Positions 19,280-29,532 of a stretch of DNA of 64,000 bases are shown here, one piece after another (within the stretch, counting starts at the first letter, position 1; each line of letters opens with the position of its first letter). A model generated the notes under the pieces. That model saw nothing but the letters and a program-made list of their open reading frames with translations, did no database searches and was not told the origin of the DNA. The position numbers were made by a program, and so were the translations under genes. Source of the DNA: Schizochytrium sp. CCTCC M209059 (Eukaryota; Sar; Bigyra; Thraustochytrida; Thraustochytriidae); contig KN805377.1 in assembly GCA_000818945.1 (NCBI GenBank), positions 742,909 to 806,908 on the forward strand, read 5' to 3'.

Positions 19280-20150
19280 ATTTACCGAAAGCAGGCAAGC
19301 CATGGCGCGCGAGCCCGAACCCAGCGCATCGGGACGGGTCCGCATGATGAGCGCGCCAAAGCCAGACCTCGTGCGCGTCACCGGGAAGGATCGTGTGCTC
19401 AGCAGTGCATGCGCTCAGCAGTGCATAGTGTGCTGACGGAGAGATTTTGCTTCACAATACCTACTCCTCGCGGCGTTGCTTGCAGCCGGGCGACATACCC
19501 TCGCAACCTGACTGCTGGGCTCTAGGTGCTTTCTGCAATGCTCGCGCCACCAGTACAATCAAGGCCTGCGCAGATGTCTTGTTTTGCCGCTTCATGCGTC
19601 ACATCTGCATCCCCCTTCCGTTCTCTCGCACGCACTCCAAGCCAAGCCGAGCCGAGCGCTTTCTTCTTCTCTTTGCCTGCACTTCCGCGCTCCTGCCAAC
19701 ATCTTCCGCTTCCTTCCCGGCCTGCTCGGTCGCCATCACCTGCGCCTGCGCGCGACATACGCGCGTATGCACCCGGAGACGACTCGAGCCGAGACGAGCC
19801 TGCGCCGTCCTCGATCGCCATGCTAGTGCTCTTGTGCTCTTGCCATGCACCTGCGCTCACTGTCAGCAGCCGCTGCTGCCAGAGAGGCTCGCGCTGGGCT
19901 GCTGCAGCACTCTGCGCCTCTCTGCGCGGGCGGGGTCGTCGCGGCCGCGCTCGAGCGCCCCGTCGCGGGCTCGTGCCGCGGGTACTCGGCCTAACAGCGC
20001 GGCGCAGAGCAGGTCTCGCTCGACGCGTGCACGCCGCGGCGCCGGGTGGGTGCTCCAACCGCGGCTCCGCGGATAGCCCACTTGGCGGGGCGCGAAAGCC
20101 GACTTGCGCGGGGGCCATAGGCGATAGGCGCCCCGCCCCGCAAGTCGGTA

Positions 20151-20172
20151 TCTCTCTCTCTCTCTCTCTCTC
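20151..20172. repeat. (TC)n microsatellite
   Basis: Eleven dinucleotide units. Confidence 0.95.
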
Positions 20173-20198
20173 CGTACGGAGGCTGCGCATCGAGAGAC

Positions 20199-20199
<1 letters not shown>

Positions 20200-20245
<46 letters not shown>
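20200..20245. repeat. (GAAA)n microsatellite
   Basis: About eleven tetranucleotide units some 270 bp upstream of the BioD-like gene start. Confidence 0.97.
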
Positions 20246-20249
<4 letters not shown>

Positions 20250-20517
20250 CACGCGAGCGCGAGCGGCAGAGCCCGAACTGCAGCGGCGGCGCCGGACCTG
20301 CGCTCGCAGCACGCGACGGCGGACGCGCGGGGCGGCTCCGCGAGGAGGAGCGGCGGCGGGAGGCGCGGCGCGCGTCGCGCGGGAGAAAGCAGGCCAGAGG
20401 CCGCGGCGGAGAAAGGGTGCAAAGCTCGAGTCTGCCAGGCAAAGCAGGCAGCGCCAACGCGCGCGCAGCCAGCGGGCCGGCGAAGCGGCGAGCGGGCGAG
20501 CGAGCGAGCGCGGCAGG

Positions 20518-22351
20518 ATGAAGGCCAAGGGACTCATGGTGTGCGCCAGCAGGCAGCACGTGGGCAAGACGACCTCGTCGCTGGCCATCACCTCGGGCCT
20601 GCTCAAGCGGTTTCAGGTACGTTGCAGGAGGAAGAAGGAAAGGACGCACCCGGGGCGACCGTCGTACAGCTTTCCGAAGGACGACCGTGAAAGTTGGTGG
20701 ATTTCCGCCTGGTGCGGCCAGTCATGATTATCCTCTCGACTCGAAATTGGTGCGGCGCCCGTGGGTTGCCAGGTCGAGAAGAAATCATGGTCAACTCGAA
20801 AAGGGGATCAAACACACACGATGAAAAGCGAATGCCCCTGCTCCGGGCCTCGAAAACTACCCAGATTCGGAATAAAAAAGAAGGAGACGACGAGATGCTG
20901 CGTTTGAGATGGACAGCTGAAGACTAATAACGAGGCGCGGATGCATGTACCGTGCAACATGCAACCAATGCATCGGGCACCACAGAAAGTGGGCTTCATC
21001 AAGCCCGTCGGCCAGCGACATGTCCGCGTGGGCCCAGAGATGCTCCCGAGTGGAGCTACGGAGGGCTTGCGCGTGGACAAGGATGTCGTGCTCTTCAAGG
21101 AGCACTTTAACTTGACCTCCTGCGAGTACAGGGAAATGAGCCCCGTGGTCATTCCTAACGGCTACACGCGCGACTTCCTGGACGGCAAGATCAAAGAAGA
21201 TGACCAGATTCACGCCATCAAGGAATCGTACGCGAGCATTGAGGCCAAGAACGAATTCGTCGTGGTTGAAGGCACGGGTCATTGTGGTGTTGGCAGCATT
21301 GTCAACATGGATAACGCTCGCGTCGCGTCACTGCTGGGCCTTGATATTATTTTCGTTGTCAACGGTGGTCTCGGTTCTGCTTTTGATGAACTCGCCGTAC
21401 GTTTGTATCAAATTTTATTGGTCTATCCAACCAAGCTCTGGTCCTTTTCTGAAAGAGGAAAATAAGAAGAGAAGAGAAATGAGGAGAGAAAAAGGAGATC
21501 AATCAATTAATCAGTCGATCGATCATTCGTTCGATCGATCCATGTCTCCTGCGCCATGCAGGGTCTCTGAGTTAAAAGTGGAGGATCCAAGATAGAGCAA
21601 AAGAGAGAGAGAGAGAGAGAGAGAGCAGCTTGGAGGGCTGCAGCATTGACAGATAGAAAGTAAAAAAGATGAGAATAACTGACGCAAGCGAGACTCACGC
21701 ACACAGCTGAACCGCCTCATGTGCGAGCACCACGGCGTCAAGATCCGTGGCGTTCTGGTTAACAAGGTCAAGCCAGACAAGCTGGACATGATTACCGAGT
21801 ACTTCACCAAGGCGCTCAAGAGATGGGGCATTCCTCTGGTTGGCGTCGTCCCCGACGCTTCGTACCTTTCTGCACCCACCATGGTAGACTACGAGCAGCT
21901 CTTTTCGACCAAGCTTCTCTGTGGTGAAGGCCAAAAGCTCAGTCATTTTAATCAAACGACTCTAGTGGCCATGGAACTCAGCAGCTTTATCGAACGTCTC
22001 CACAATGAAAAACACTCCAAGACGCTTTTTGTCACTCATGCTTCACGCGTGGACATCATTCTTGGCTTCATCGCACATGGTGCCGTCCACCAGGAAATGT
22101 GGGGCGCACCTTGGCGCGCTGGCCTCATTCTAGCAGGTGAGAACCAGAACCAGCTCGACAGCGCTCTCTTAGCCACCCTCAAGGACCAGAGCTGCCCCAT
22201 TCTTCATGCGCCCATGTCCACGTACGATGCAATGCTTCAGCTCACCAATTACACAGCCAAGCTTTCCGCCCTCGACAAGCAGCGGACGACCGCAGCCATC
22301 GAACACTACGAACCTCACATCAACTTTGAGGCCGTTTTGCACGAGGCGTAA
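20518..22351 (+). CDS. BioD-like P-loop / DRTGG-domain protein (phosphotransacetylase N-terminus type)
   Basis: Three exons, all phase-0 joins: 20518-20616, 20986-21396 and 21707-22351, giving 384 residues. Introns are GTACGT...CCACAG (369 nt) and GTACGT...CACACAG (310 nt). Exon 1 carries a Walker A loop, ASRQHVGKTTSS. Exon 2 continues a dethiobiotin-synthase-like fold with VGFIKPVGQR and VVVEGTGHCGVGS (the EGTxHxGVGS motif of this family) and NARVASLLGLD. Exon 3 holds a DRTGG-like domain (LFVTHASRVDIILGFIAHG; LILAGENQNQ). This is the layout of the N-terminal region of long bacterial phosphate acetyltransferases, but the catalytic Pta domain is absent. Such stand-alone proteins are thought to be regulatory or of unknown function; a nucleotide-dependent role is inferred. 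Confidence 0.88.
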
Positions 22352-22360
22352 CAGACTCAT

Positions 22361-22387
22361 CAACCAACCAACCAACCAACCAACCAA
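22361..22387. repeat. (CCAA)n microsatellite
   Basis: About six tetranucleotide units just after the BioD-like stop codon. Confidence 0.95.
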
Positions 22388-22558
22388 TCAACTAATCACC
22401 AAGGTAGTATGCGCTCGCATCGAAAGTGTTAGATGAATTCGTATTACCTCTACTCTTTGTCTCTCGCTCTTTTCGGGTTTCATCACAGCATGACGTGGCG
22501 GAAGCAGCCTTCGGTCTAGTACGACTAGACTACCAAGTCAGCACATGGCTCTGAAAAG

Positions 22559-25500
22559 TCAATCCATCGTTCCTTGCTGATTGGTGGAGCGCAAAGACCG
22601 AAAGAGTTTGTCTGCGGCGGCCTGTATCTCCGGACCTAGCTTGAGCCGTGCCATGAGCGGCTCACGCATCTTGGAACTCTTGCTTGCGCGCTTTGCCATG
22701 AGGAGAGGAGGCTTTTTGCGTGCGCGGGTGGGGCTCGCAGCGCGCAAAATTTGTGCGGTCTTCGCATCATCCTTGGAGCTCTTCTTTGACTTGTCTTCGT
22801 TGGTCGATTCTATGCGTGAACTTTTGCCTCGAACATCCGTTTCCACGCGATCATGTCCCATACCGTCCGTAATCAGATGCTCATTCGACTCGGCACTAGC
22901 ACTGTCTTCGAGCAAAAGCATATCCTCTTCACCAATGCGAGGGATGCGTCCACTCAAAGGAGCAATGGCATGAAGAACTTGCGTTGCGCTGGCAACCGTG
23001 GCACGCTGCTGTGCAGCCCTGTTCACAGGAATTTGCCAATTTGTGTCTACAAAGCGATCTTGAGCAGAGCCTTGAAAAAGCGAACCCATTAGCGAACCGT
23101 TGCGCTTGGCCCAAAGGTGCACAAGACAATCGCTGGAAGACGTAGCAAGAACATCAAGTTCCTGAATCAAATGGACCGAATGTATCGCTCCATCATGCGT
23201 GCGCCAATGGAGCTTCGAGCGGGGAAGAACATTTCCCCGTTGGCCAGAATGCGACTTGCGACGTGTGCGAAATTTTCTGAGCTTGTCTATCTCTTCTCGC
23301 ACATTTGCTCGACCTAAGGCTTTGCTTCGCTCCTCCCGAGGCCGTGATGGACAGAAAGAGGAGCTATGTAAAGAAGTGCCAGTTTCATCTGAGGCATTAC
23401 TGCTGTACCTGCTATCAGCCCCTCGCTCTAAGCCTGAAGTCCCGTCATCCGTCAAGAAAAACGAAGATGGGGGTGCTTGCTCTCCGTTTGTATCCTCCTG
23501 AGATTTGCAATGCTGTCCATTGTTGGCTTGCTCGACATCCTTTAGAATCGTGTTTTCTACACCAACCTTGTTTGCATCGCACACAATAACGTGCATCTGC
23601 TCCTGGCGCTGCGGGCTCGCAGGAGGCCGGGGTGACGCACATGATCTGCGATCAGCGTTGTACCCACGGTTGCGAACGTCCTCTACAGCGTTTTCAAGGA
23701 GTTCGGTGAGATCCCAATACCGCAGCCACCCGGCTTCGTCGCCGACGATGAGGGTATTAGATGCTTCGTCCCACTCCATGCACGTCACCGCAGGCGCAAG
23801 CGACTCGGCAAACTCTTTTCGTTCTGCTTCAGGACCTTGCTTCGCGTCCACTGCTGCTGCTGCTGCTGCTGCGTGGGGACTCCGAAGGCCTGCCGATGCA
23901 ACGGGCAAAGCATACTCCGAGTTTTGCTCTGTATCATTGAGAAAAGATATCCACGGCAAGGTCTTGTAGACGACTGGACTTGTCCTCCAAATAAAAATGG
24001 CTCCATTCGCGTCACCCGAGACGAGGAACGGGTGCGGATCAAGGAACTTTAGCGCACAAATGTCCACGTCGTGGCCCAGACACATGGACTCGGCCGAGCC
24101 AGCCTCTCCGTTAAAGAGGCAAATACTTGCATCCTGCGCCGCGCTTGCAAGTTGGCCCGAGCTCTTGGAAAAGGCCATCGCGGTAAGGTCTCGCTGCATC
24201 CCGAAATTCGCAAAGCTGGCCACCTCACCAAGTTGCTTCTTGCGCATCATGGCATAGTTCTGCTCGACACGCGCGCGGTGCGCATCGGCGCCTGGAATGA
24301 GTCTCGTCAAAGAAGCCACGGCGGACGGATGGTTAATTTCCATGAGCACAACCGCAGCCTCCGGGTCCGATTCATCCGAAACCTTGATGACACCATCCCA
24401 AGATGAGGATATGATGCGCTGCATCGAGGCGAGAGAGTGCAAGGCCACAATCTCACTCGCATGAGGGCTTAGATCCTTCATGCGTGCTCCGTTCGCCAAA
24501 TTGAACACCGTCACGCGACCTTCATGGTCGCCCGTGATGAACTTGCGTTTTCGGCCATCGAAGCAGAGAGCCGTAATCTCAGACCCACTAATATCACGGT
24601 AGATGCGGATCAGACGTCCGCTCTCCGCGTCCCACAGCTTGACGCTGCGTCCGGCCGCCGTCGTGAAAGTCAGCGCAGTTTCGTTGAAGATGACCCCGAT
24701 CGTAGGAGCCGTGTCGCTAAGCTTTGGGTCAGTCGGGCGGTCGTAGTCAAAGAGTCGTATGTCGTGATTGGCTGCAACGATGCGTCGGTGCTTCGTCGAA
24801 TACGCAAAGCAGCTAATGGCCGTGTCGACGTCGCTCATGCGGAGCGAATTGTTAAAAAGGAGCGTCGAAGCCATATTGCGTCGATTCTCAATGTTCTCAC
24901 GCAGCTGCCCTTGCATGCGCTCAGCCTTCGTCGTTGCTTCTGGGCGGAGTCCAGGCAAACCGCCGTTGCCGATTGCGCCAATGTGAGAGGCACGCATCGT
25001 GGGCGAGGTGGCCGTGCGACGCGCAGGGTTGGCGAAAATGGCAGCGCCCTCGCTGCCGTTTGCGCCCTCTGTTCTGGCATCGCGCATGGCGAACGTTTGC
25101 ACGCAGGAAAAGTTGCGAATGTCCCATATTTTGAAGAAGCCCTCATTGTCTGCTGTGATAATTTCGGGCGTATTCGGAATGGCTTTGACGCCGACGAGAG
25201 ATGAGTTGTGGCCCTTGAGCGGCGTAATGAGGCGCTCGACATACGGATTCCAAACGAGTGCATCGTGGTCAAAGCCAGCAGAAATGAGAAAGCGGTATTC
25301 TGGCGAGTACGCCAAGCTAAAGGCCCCCTTGGCGTGACCTGGAAGGCTCTTGCGCAAGGTTTGCGTCGGAATATCCCAGAACTTGATCTGCGAGTCGAGC
25401 GATGCACTCGCAATAACACCCATGCTTTCAATGCAATGCAAGTCCATGACAATGTCGTTGTGCCCTTGTAATCGTGCTGTGCATTCCAAGTCTTCAACAT

Positions 25501-27127
25501 TCCACACATTAATCTTGCCGTTGATCCCACCACTGAACAGGAGATCATGCTGTGCCCCTCCCCATTCTACACTCATTTGCACGTCCGCACAAGGCAGCTG
25601 TTGGCACATCGAATAGGTATGTGTGTCCCAAAATCCAATCGTGCTGTCGTTGGCCACGGTCGCCAGATAGCTCGACGCTCCGCGACCCTGGAGATAAGTT
25701 GCCCCATGTACGACACCTTTGTGTCCGGCCGCGCGTTTGATAAGCGAAAAGTCGGATGCCTCGTAGACGCTGAGCATGCGGTTGGTGTCACATGCAATAA
25801 GATGGTCTAACTCTTGCACGTAATAGACATGGTCGATGCGAGTGTCATATGTGACCGAGGGAATTGGGGCGATCGGACTTGGATCATAACGCTTAATGTT
25901 GTCCACACGAAAGTTATCACGGTCCTGTGAAGACTCGACAATGTAGCTCGTAAACTCCTGCAACTCCATTGAGTGATCTCCATTGATGTCGACCTGGTGG
26001 AAAAACTCGCAGAGTTTGGCAACGGCGTTCACTTCGGCTTCATCAGACTCCATTTCGGGCTGATACTTCATCATGACAGCAACAAACTCGTGCAGATCGA
26101 GTTCACCGCCATTCTCATTAAAGTCGCGCTTGACGCGCTGAAGCTGCCTTGCATCGAGTTCCATCATCATTTTCGTGACAATTTCCTCATCTGTACGGAA
26201 CTTTGTCTTTTCCACGGGCAAAGGTCCACTTGAACAGGCTTCGTCGACAGCTTTGACCCCGGCAGAGAGCTGTCCCTCGTTTGATTGGGTGGTGACCAGC
26301 GCAAGGCTGCTTTGATGAAGAAGATCTGGGACTTGGTGATCGGCATTTGTTCCCAAAGCGCGCGACTTGAGTCTCGCGCTACGCTTTGCGTTATTTTCCC
26401 GCAGCAGCCTTTGTTCGTCGGATTCACGCATAAGCGGCAAGTGTCCCATGGCTGTTGGTCTTCGCTGTCGGAAGTTGACGTTTCTCTGTTGTAGTTCTTT
26501 GACCTGTTCGGTTATACTGAGTGCGTCTGCCATATCCTGAACATTTCGCCGCGGACTGTGTAAAGTGGAATGAGCCAGTTTACCATCCATTTTGTCAGAC
26601 AAGCGGGTGTGTGTGCTTCGATCCGTTCCAGGTCTTGAGGAGGGGCGTCTCTTTCCGCCGGGCAAGAGCGATGAAGAGCTTTCTTCGGTGCGCATGATTC
26701 GTTGTGAAACGCGTCGCGCCTTTTTACTCAGATCCAGGTCCCAAGATATAACATCCGAAAGATTGGCAGAGGTTGGATGACTTTCCGTTGCGCGAAGTCG
26801 AGCCCTCTCCAAGCCGACTGTGACATTGGGCGGAAGCTTGGCTTCGCTGACATCCACGATGCGTCGCGTATCGAGCTGCACACTATGGTTTTGCTTGCGT
26901 CTTACTATGAGCCCCATGCGGTTCGAAGAGCCCGCCGGACTTGATGGCGAGGCGCCAGTGCCACCCGCGCCATTACCTGCAGCAGCGGCAGCAGCTGCTG
27001 CTGCTGCTGCTGCTGCATTGGCGCGCCGGCTTTTATCGAGGAAACTCGAGAGTCTGCGTCGCGAAGATGACGTCGATAGAGTAGTAGATTTTGATGAAGA
27101 AGTCGAGGACGAAGAATTGGACGGCAT
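22559..27127 (-). CDS. EF-hand and WD40-repeat protein, WDR49/CFAP337-like (copy 1)
   Basis: A 1522-residue single-exon protein from ATG 27125-27127. Residues 1-70 are Ser-rich with a polyalanine run encoded by GCT/GCA repeats. A degenerate EF-hand lies near 334-346 (DFNENGGELDLHE, one residue too long for the loop) and a canonical one near 378-389 (DINGDHSMELQE). From about 430 to 1180 are many WD40 blades, for example DSTIGFWDT, GKINVWNVEDLE, SQIKFWDIPT, RVTVFNL and GAIFIWRT, likely two propellers; a last blade (CLVHLWAKRN) lies near 1390. The C-terminus is basic and disordered. Order and size match WDR49/WDR64-type proteins, some of which are axonemal (CFAP337). An axonemal role is inferred. 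The 44.9-48.8 kb gene is a paralog with the same architecture. Confidence 0.88.
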   Translation of the reverse strand: MPSNSSSSTSSSKSTTLSTSSSRRRLSSFLDKSRRANAAAAAAAAAAAAAGNGAGGTGASPSSPAGSSNRMGLIVRRKQNHSVQLDTRRIVDVSEAKLPPNVTVGLERARLRATESHPTSANLSDVISWDLDLSKKARRVSQRIMRTEESSSSLLPGGKRRPSSRPGTDRSTHTRLSDKMDGKLAHSTLHSPRRNVQDMADALSITEQVKELQQRNVNFRQRRPTAMGHLPLMRESDEQRLLRENNAKRSARLKSRALGTNADHQVPDLLHQSSLALVTTQSNEGQLSAGVKAVDEACSSGPLPVEKTKFRTDEEIVTKMMMELDARQLQRVKRDFNENGGELDLHEFVAVMMKYQPEMESDEAEVNAVAKLCEFFHQVDINGDHSMELQEFTSYIVESSQDRDNFRVDNIKRYDPSPIAPIPSVTYDTRIDHVYYVQELDHLIACDTNRMLSVYEASDFSLIKRAAGHKGVVHGATYLQGRGASSYLATVANDSTIGFWDTHTYSMCQQLPCADVQMSVEWGGAQHDLLFSGGINGKINVWNVEDLECTARLQGHNDIVMDLHCIESMGVIASASLDSQIKFWDIPTQTLRKSLPGHAKGAFSLAYSPEYRFLISAGFDHDALVWNPYVERLITPLKGHNSSLVGVKAIPNTPEIITADNEGFFKIWDIRNFSCVQTFAMRDARTEGANGSEGAAIFANPARRTATSPTMRASHIGAIGNGGLPGLRPEATTKAERMQGQLRENIENRRNMASTLLFNNSLRMSDVDTAISCFAYSTKHRRIVAANHDIRLFDYDRPTDPKLSDTAPTIGVIFNETALTFTTAAGRSVKLWDAESGRLIRIYRDISGSEITALCFDGRKRKFITGDHEGRVTVFNLANGARMKDLSPHASEIVALHSLASMQRIISSSWDGVIKVSDESDPEAAVVLMEINHPSAVASLTRLIPGADAHRARVEQNYAMMRKKQLGEVASFANFGMQRDLTAMAFSKSSGQLASAAQDASICLFNGEAGSAESMCLGHDVDICALKFLDPHPFLVSGDANGAIFIWRTSPVVYKTLPWISFLNDTEQNSEYALPVASAGLRSPHAAAAAAAVDAKQGPEAERKEFAESLAPAVTCMEWDEASNTLIVGDEAGWLRYWDLTELLENAVEDVRNRGYNADRRSCASPRPPASPQRQEQMHVIVCDANKVGVENTILKDVEQANNGQHCKSQEDTNGEQAPPSSFFLTDDGTSGLERGADSRYSSNASDETGTSLHSSSFCPSRPREERSKALGRANVREEIDKLRKFRTRRKSHSGQRGNVLPRSKLHWRTHDGAIHSVHLIQELDVLATSSSDCLVHLWAKRNGSLMGSLFQGSAQDRFVDTNWQIPVNRAAQQRATVASATQVLHAIAPLSGRIPRIGEEDMLLLEDSASAESNEHLITDGMGHDRVETDVRGKSSRIESTNEDKSKKSSKDDAKTAQILRAASPTRARKKPPLLMAKRASKSSKMREPLMARLKLGPEIQAAADKLFRSLRSTNQQGTMD

Positions 27128-27866
27128 CTGTGATGGTATTTTCGCGGGGAGAACACTCGTTCGCCGAGCACTCTTGGAGTCCGTCTTGGGGTCTACAGGC
27201 GTGCACCCCTTTTTAATCGTCGAGACGGAGCGAACGAGGCGGTGGAGGGGAGAAGAAGAGTAGGCTTGAAGCTGAGTTTATGTCGTGTCTTGAAGCTGAG
27301 TTTATGTCGTGTCTTGACCTGTGTCGTGCCCTGAGCCGTGTCTTGTGTAATCTAGAGGCGTCGTTGGCCGGGCCCCCGAGGCCCTTGGCTGCGTTGGCCC
27401 CTCAAGGCCCAGATCGAGGCTTTTCCAAGTCCGGCCTGGGCTGCCAAGGCCTCATACTTTGTTTGTTCATTTCTTCTTCTTTTTCTTCTTCTTTCTCGTC
27501 TCATAATCCGTCACGCTCTTACACCAAGGAGCCGCAGTGCGAGTAGACCGTTCGCCACACTATCGTGCACGATGCGACTCAACGGCTATAAGTACTGAGT
27601 TGTCTACTTGGGCTTAAGCGAGGTCCCTACTTCGAGTTGGTTGATTATGGCTCCCCTTCTCCCCCTTTCCCCCTCCCCCCTTCCCCATGCAAGCACGTGC
27701 AGCAAGGAGCAGGTTTGGAAAGGAATAGGCTTAGCCTAGGCCTGGAAGCGCAGACACGCGGAGGTAGACAAACTTTGTGGCGACACTCGTGTCCAAGACT
27801 GTCAGGGTTCGTCTTGTCGCTGGCGTGCAGACAACACGTCCACGGGGGCTCGGCTCGCGGGACACC
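27128..27866. promoter_or_regulatory. Divergent intergenic region between EF-hand/WD40 copy 1 and TOG protein
   Basis: About 740 bp containing both 5' leaders. It carries a perfect 24-bp tandem duplication (separate entry), a TC-rich stretch near 27470-27500, and a TAGCCTAGGCCTGG palindromic element at 27731-27745 shortly before the TOG-gene start. No further gene is seen. Confidence 0.4.
27265..27312. repeat. 24-bp tandem duplication
   Basis: CTTGAAGCTGAGTTTATGTC plus GTGT, present twice in direct tandem, followed by degenerate GTGTC words. Confidence 0.93.
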
Positions 27867-29339
27867 ATGACGACTTCGCTTGTGGCCGCCGTAGAGGCCA
27901 ACCTCAACGACCTGCTGCCCGCACAGATGAACCAGCGTGCTCTGCTGGAGCGCATGGAGCGCTGCGTGGAATGTCTCGATGAGTCCCGCAAGGTGGACTG
28001 GGAAGACCGGGAACGATATTTGATGGAGCTTCAGGTGGCTGTTGTGCGGCTCGCCGGCAAGGCGCATCAGGACATTGAGTTTAGCGACGATCACGCTGGG
28101 TCCGAGTCAGCCGTCCCAGTCGACCTCTTGCAACGCATGCGGCGTCCACTCGAGGTTCAACTGCGCGACCTCCGCTCAGCGATCGTTCGCGAGGCATGCA
28201 AACTTCTTTCTGTGTGCGTGGACTGCCTTCAAATGCATTTTGCAAAGACAGCAGCAGCGCTTGTGCCCGTCATGCTTGATCTTGTCGCATCAGGAAACAA
28301 AGTAATTGCGGGACATATTGATCAGTGTTGCGGACATATTTTCAAGATGTTACGTTTGCCATCTGTGCTGCCACGGCTCATATCTCTGCTTGGCAACAGC
28401 AAGAGCAAAGATGTGCGCGAGGCAAGCATGGCGTACCTGCACACGTGCCTTTGCTCATGGACTACACGAAGTCTCGAAAGACATGTCGATCTTTTGGAGG
28501 GCGTGCTGCCGCGGGTGCTGCAAGACGCCTCGCCCACGGTGCGCGCCAAGGCTCGCGAGAGCTTTTTGTTTTTCAGAGCGCACTTTGCAGAGCGCGCGAA
28601 ATCCATTCTCATGCGCGCAGATGAGCGAACGCAACGAAGCCTGCAAAAAGCGATGCAAAACCATGCAGTCGAAATATCTCCTGGCACGCCAGCGAGTCCG
28701 AAACCACGCACGACAAGGTCGCGGGGAGCATCGGCGTCTTCTTCAGGATGGTCTCCTCGAAGCTCAACAGTTTCCACGCCCGCATCTTCGCCCGAGGTCA
28801 GCAAGCGACTTTCGCTCTCGCAAAGGTCTCGGCATTCGGAATCAAAGCTTGCGTCCGAACCGAGACCACGAACTGCTCCTCGATCTCAGGAAAGTCTTTC
28901 TTCGCATCATACTCAACCCGGGCCTTCAGGTAAGTGGGAAGGCGAACGCGGGCGATTGAGTGAGCCTATGGCAGCAAGTGAGTCGATGACTTCTTTCTCT
29001 CGGCCTCTTGTGGAGCAAGCCCCGGCGCGGCCGCCGTCGAAGCCTGCCCACGAGACAAGCGAGGCATCAATGGATATCGGTGCAGCTGCCATACATGTTG
29101 ACCTGCCCGCTCTGGTCGCAGCACACAGAGCCCATCTGAACGAGGTCATAGCAAGCGTTGCCGAAGAGCTGAAAGTGTTGAAAAGATATGAAAAAATTGT
29201 GCGTGCCGAGCGCCAAAACGAGACAGGCCGCGTGGACCCGCGGCCCTACGTGGAAGCACTTTACTCGCATTTGCAGGAGAAAGAACGCCAGCTCGCTTCG
29301 TTGCGCTCGGATTTCGATGCGGTACTTTCTGCGAAGTGA
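27867..29339 (+). CDS. CLASP-type TOG-domain microtubule protein
   Basis: A 490-residue protein read from ATG 27867 (context CACC before ATG); the open frame extends upstream to a GTG. Residues about 20-265 form HEAT-like helices typical of the CLASP N-terminal TOG domain, with the signature LRDLRSAIVREACKLLSV near 100-117, SGNKVIAGHIDQC, and SPTVRAKARESFLFF near 235. TOG domains bind tubulin and regulate plus-end dynamics. Residues 280-400 are Ser/Pro/Arg-rich and disordered, as in CLASP linkers. Residues about 410-490 look coiled-coil forming (LNEVIASVAEELKVLKRYE and a Gln/Leu-rich end). Only one TOG domain is present, so this is shorter than animal CLASPs and nearer to single-TOG forms such as TOGARAM or CHE-12 pieces. 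Confidence 0.85.
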   Translation: MTTSLVAAVEANLNDLLPAQMNQRALLERMERCVECLDESRKVDWEDRERYLMELQVAVVRLAGKAHQDIEFSDDHAGSESAVPVDLLQRMRRPLEVQLRDLRSAIVREACKLLSVCVDCLQMHFAKTAAALVPVMLDLVASGNKVIAGHIDQCCGHIFKMLRLPSVLPRLISLLGNSKSKDVREASMAYLHTCLCSWTTRSLERHVDLLEGVLPRVLQDASPTVRAKARESFLFFRAHFAERAKSILMRADERTQRSLQKAMQNHAVEISPGTPASPKPRTTRSRGASASSSGWSPRSSTVSTPASSPEVSKRLSLSQRSRHSESKLASEPRPRTAPRSQESLSSHHTQPGPSGKWEGERGRLSEPMAASESMTSFSRPLVEQAPARPPSKPAHETSEASMDIGAAAIHVDLPALVAAHRAHLNEVIASVAEELKVLKRYEKIVRAERQNETGRVDPRPYVEALYSHLQEKERQLASLRSDFDAVLSAK

Positions 29340-29532
29340 TGGCCGTCTCGAACATGAGAGCATCGCTCACATGGTCGAGCAAGCAGGGAGTAGGCACCTG
29401 GCCTGGTCTACCAACAAGCAATCGAAAAGAAGCAGCACTTTCGCCCCACATTTGAGCATATATACATAGTAATCGACCGTGCAACTTTTGTTTTGATTAG
29501 GCCTATGTTGTGTTTTGATTTGTTTTCCGTTT

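Larger units (their letters stand above)
19041..20517. other. Divergent intergenic region, GC-rich, with simple repeats
   Basis: About 1.5 kb between CDC26 (-) and the BioD-like gene (+). GC-rich, with several microsatellites listed separately. Long open frames on both strands around 19.5-20.6 kb are Arg/Ala/Ser-rich translations of GC-rich DNA without domains. A frame through the GAT run ends at 19436 with MSAPKPDLVRVTGKDRV; I cannot support it as a gene. Confidence 0.5.

Noticed and set aside
19522..20649. Long Arg/Ala-rich frames on both strands upstream of the BioD-like gene
   Set aside because: They translate GC-rich DNA and microsatellites and overlap the start of a well-supported gene.
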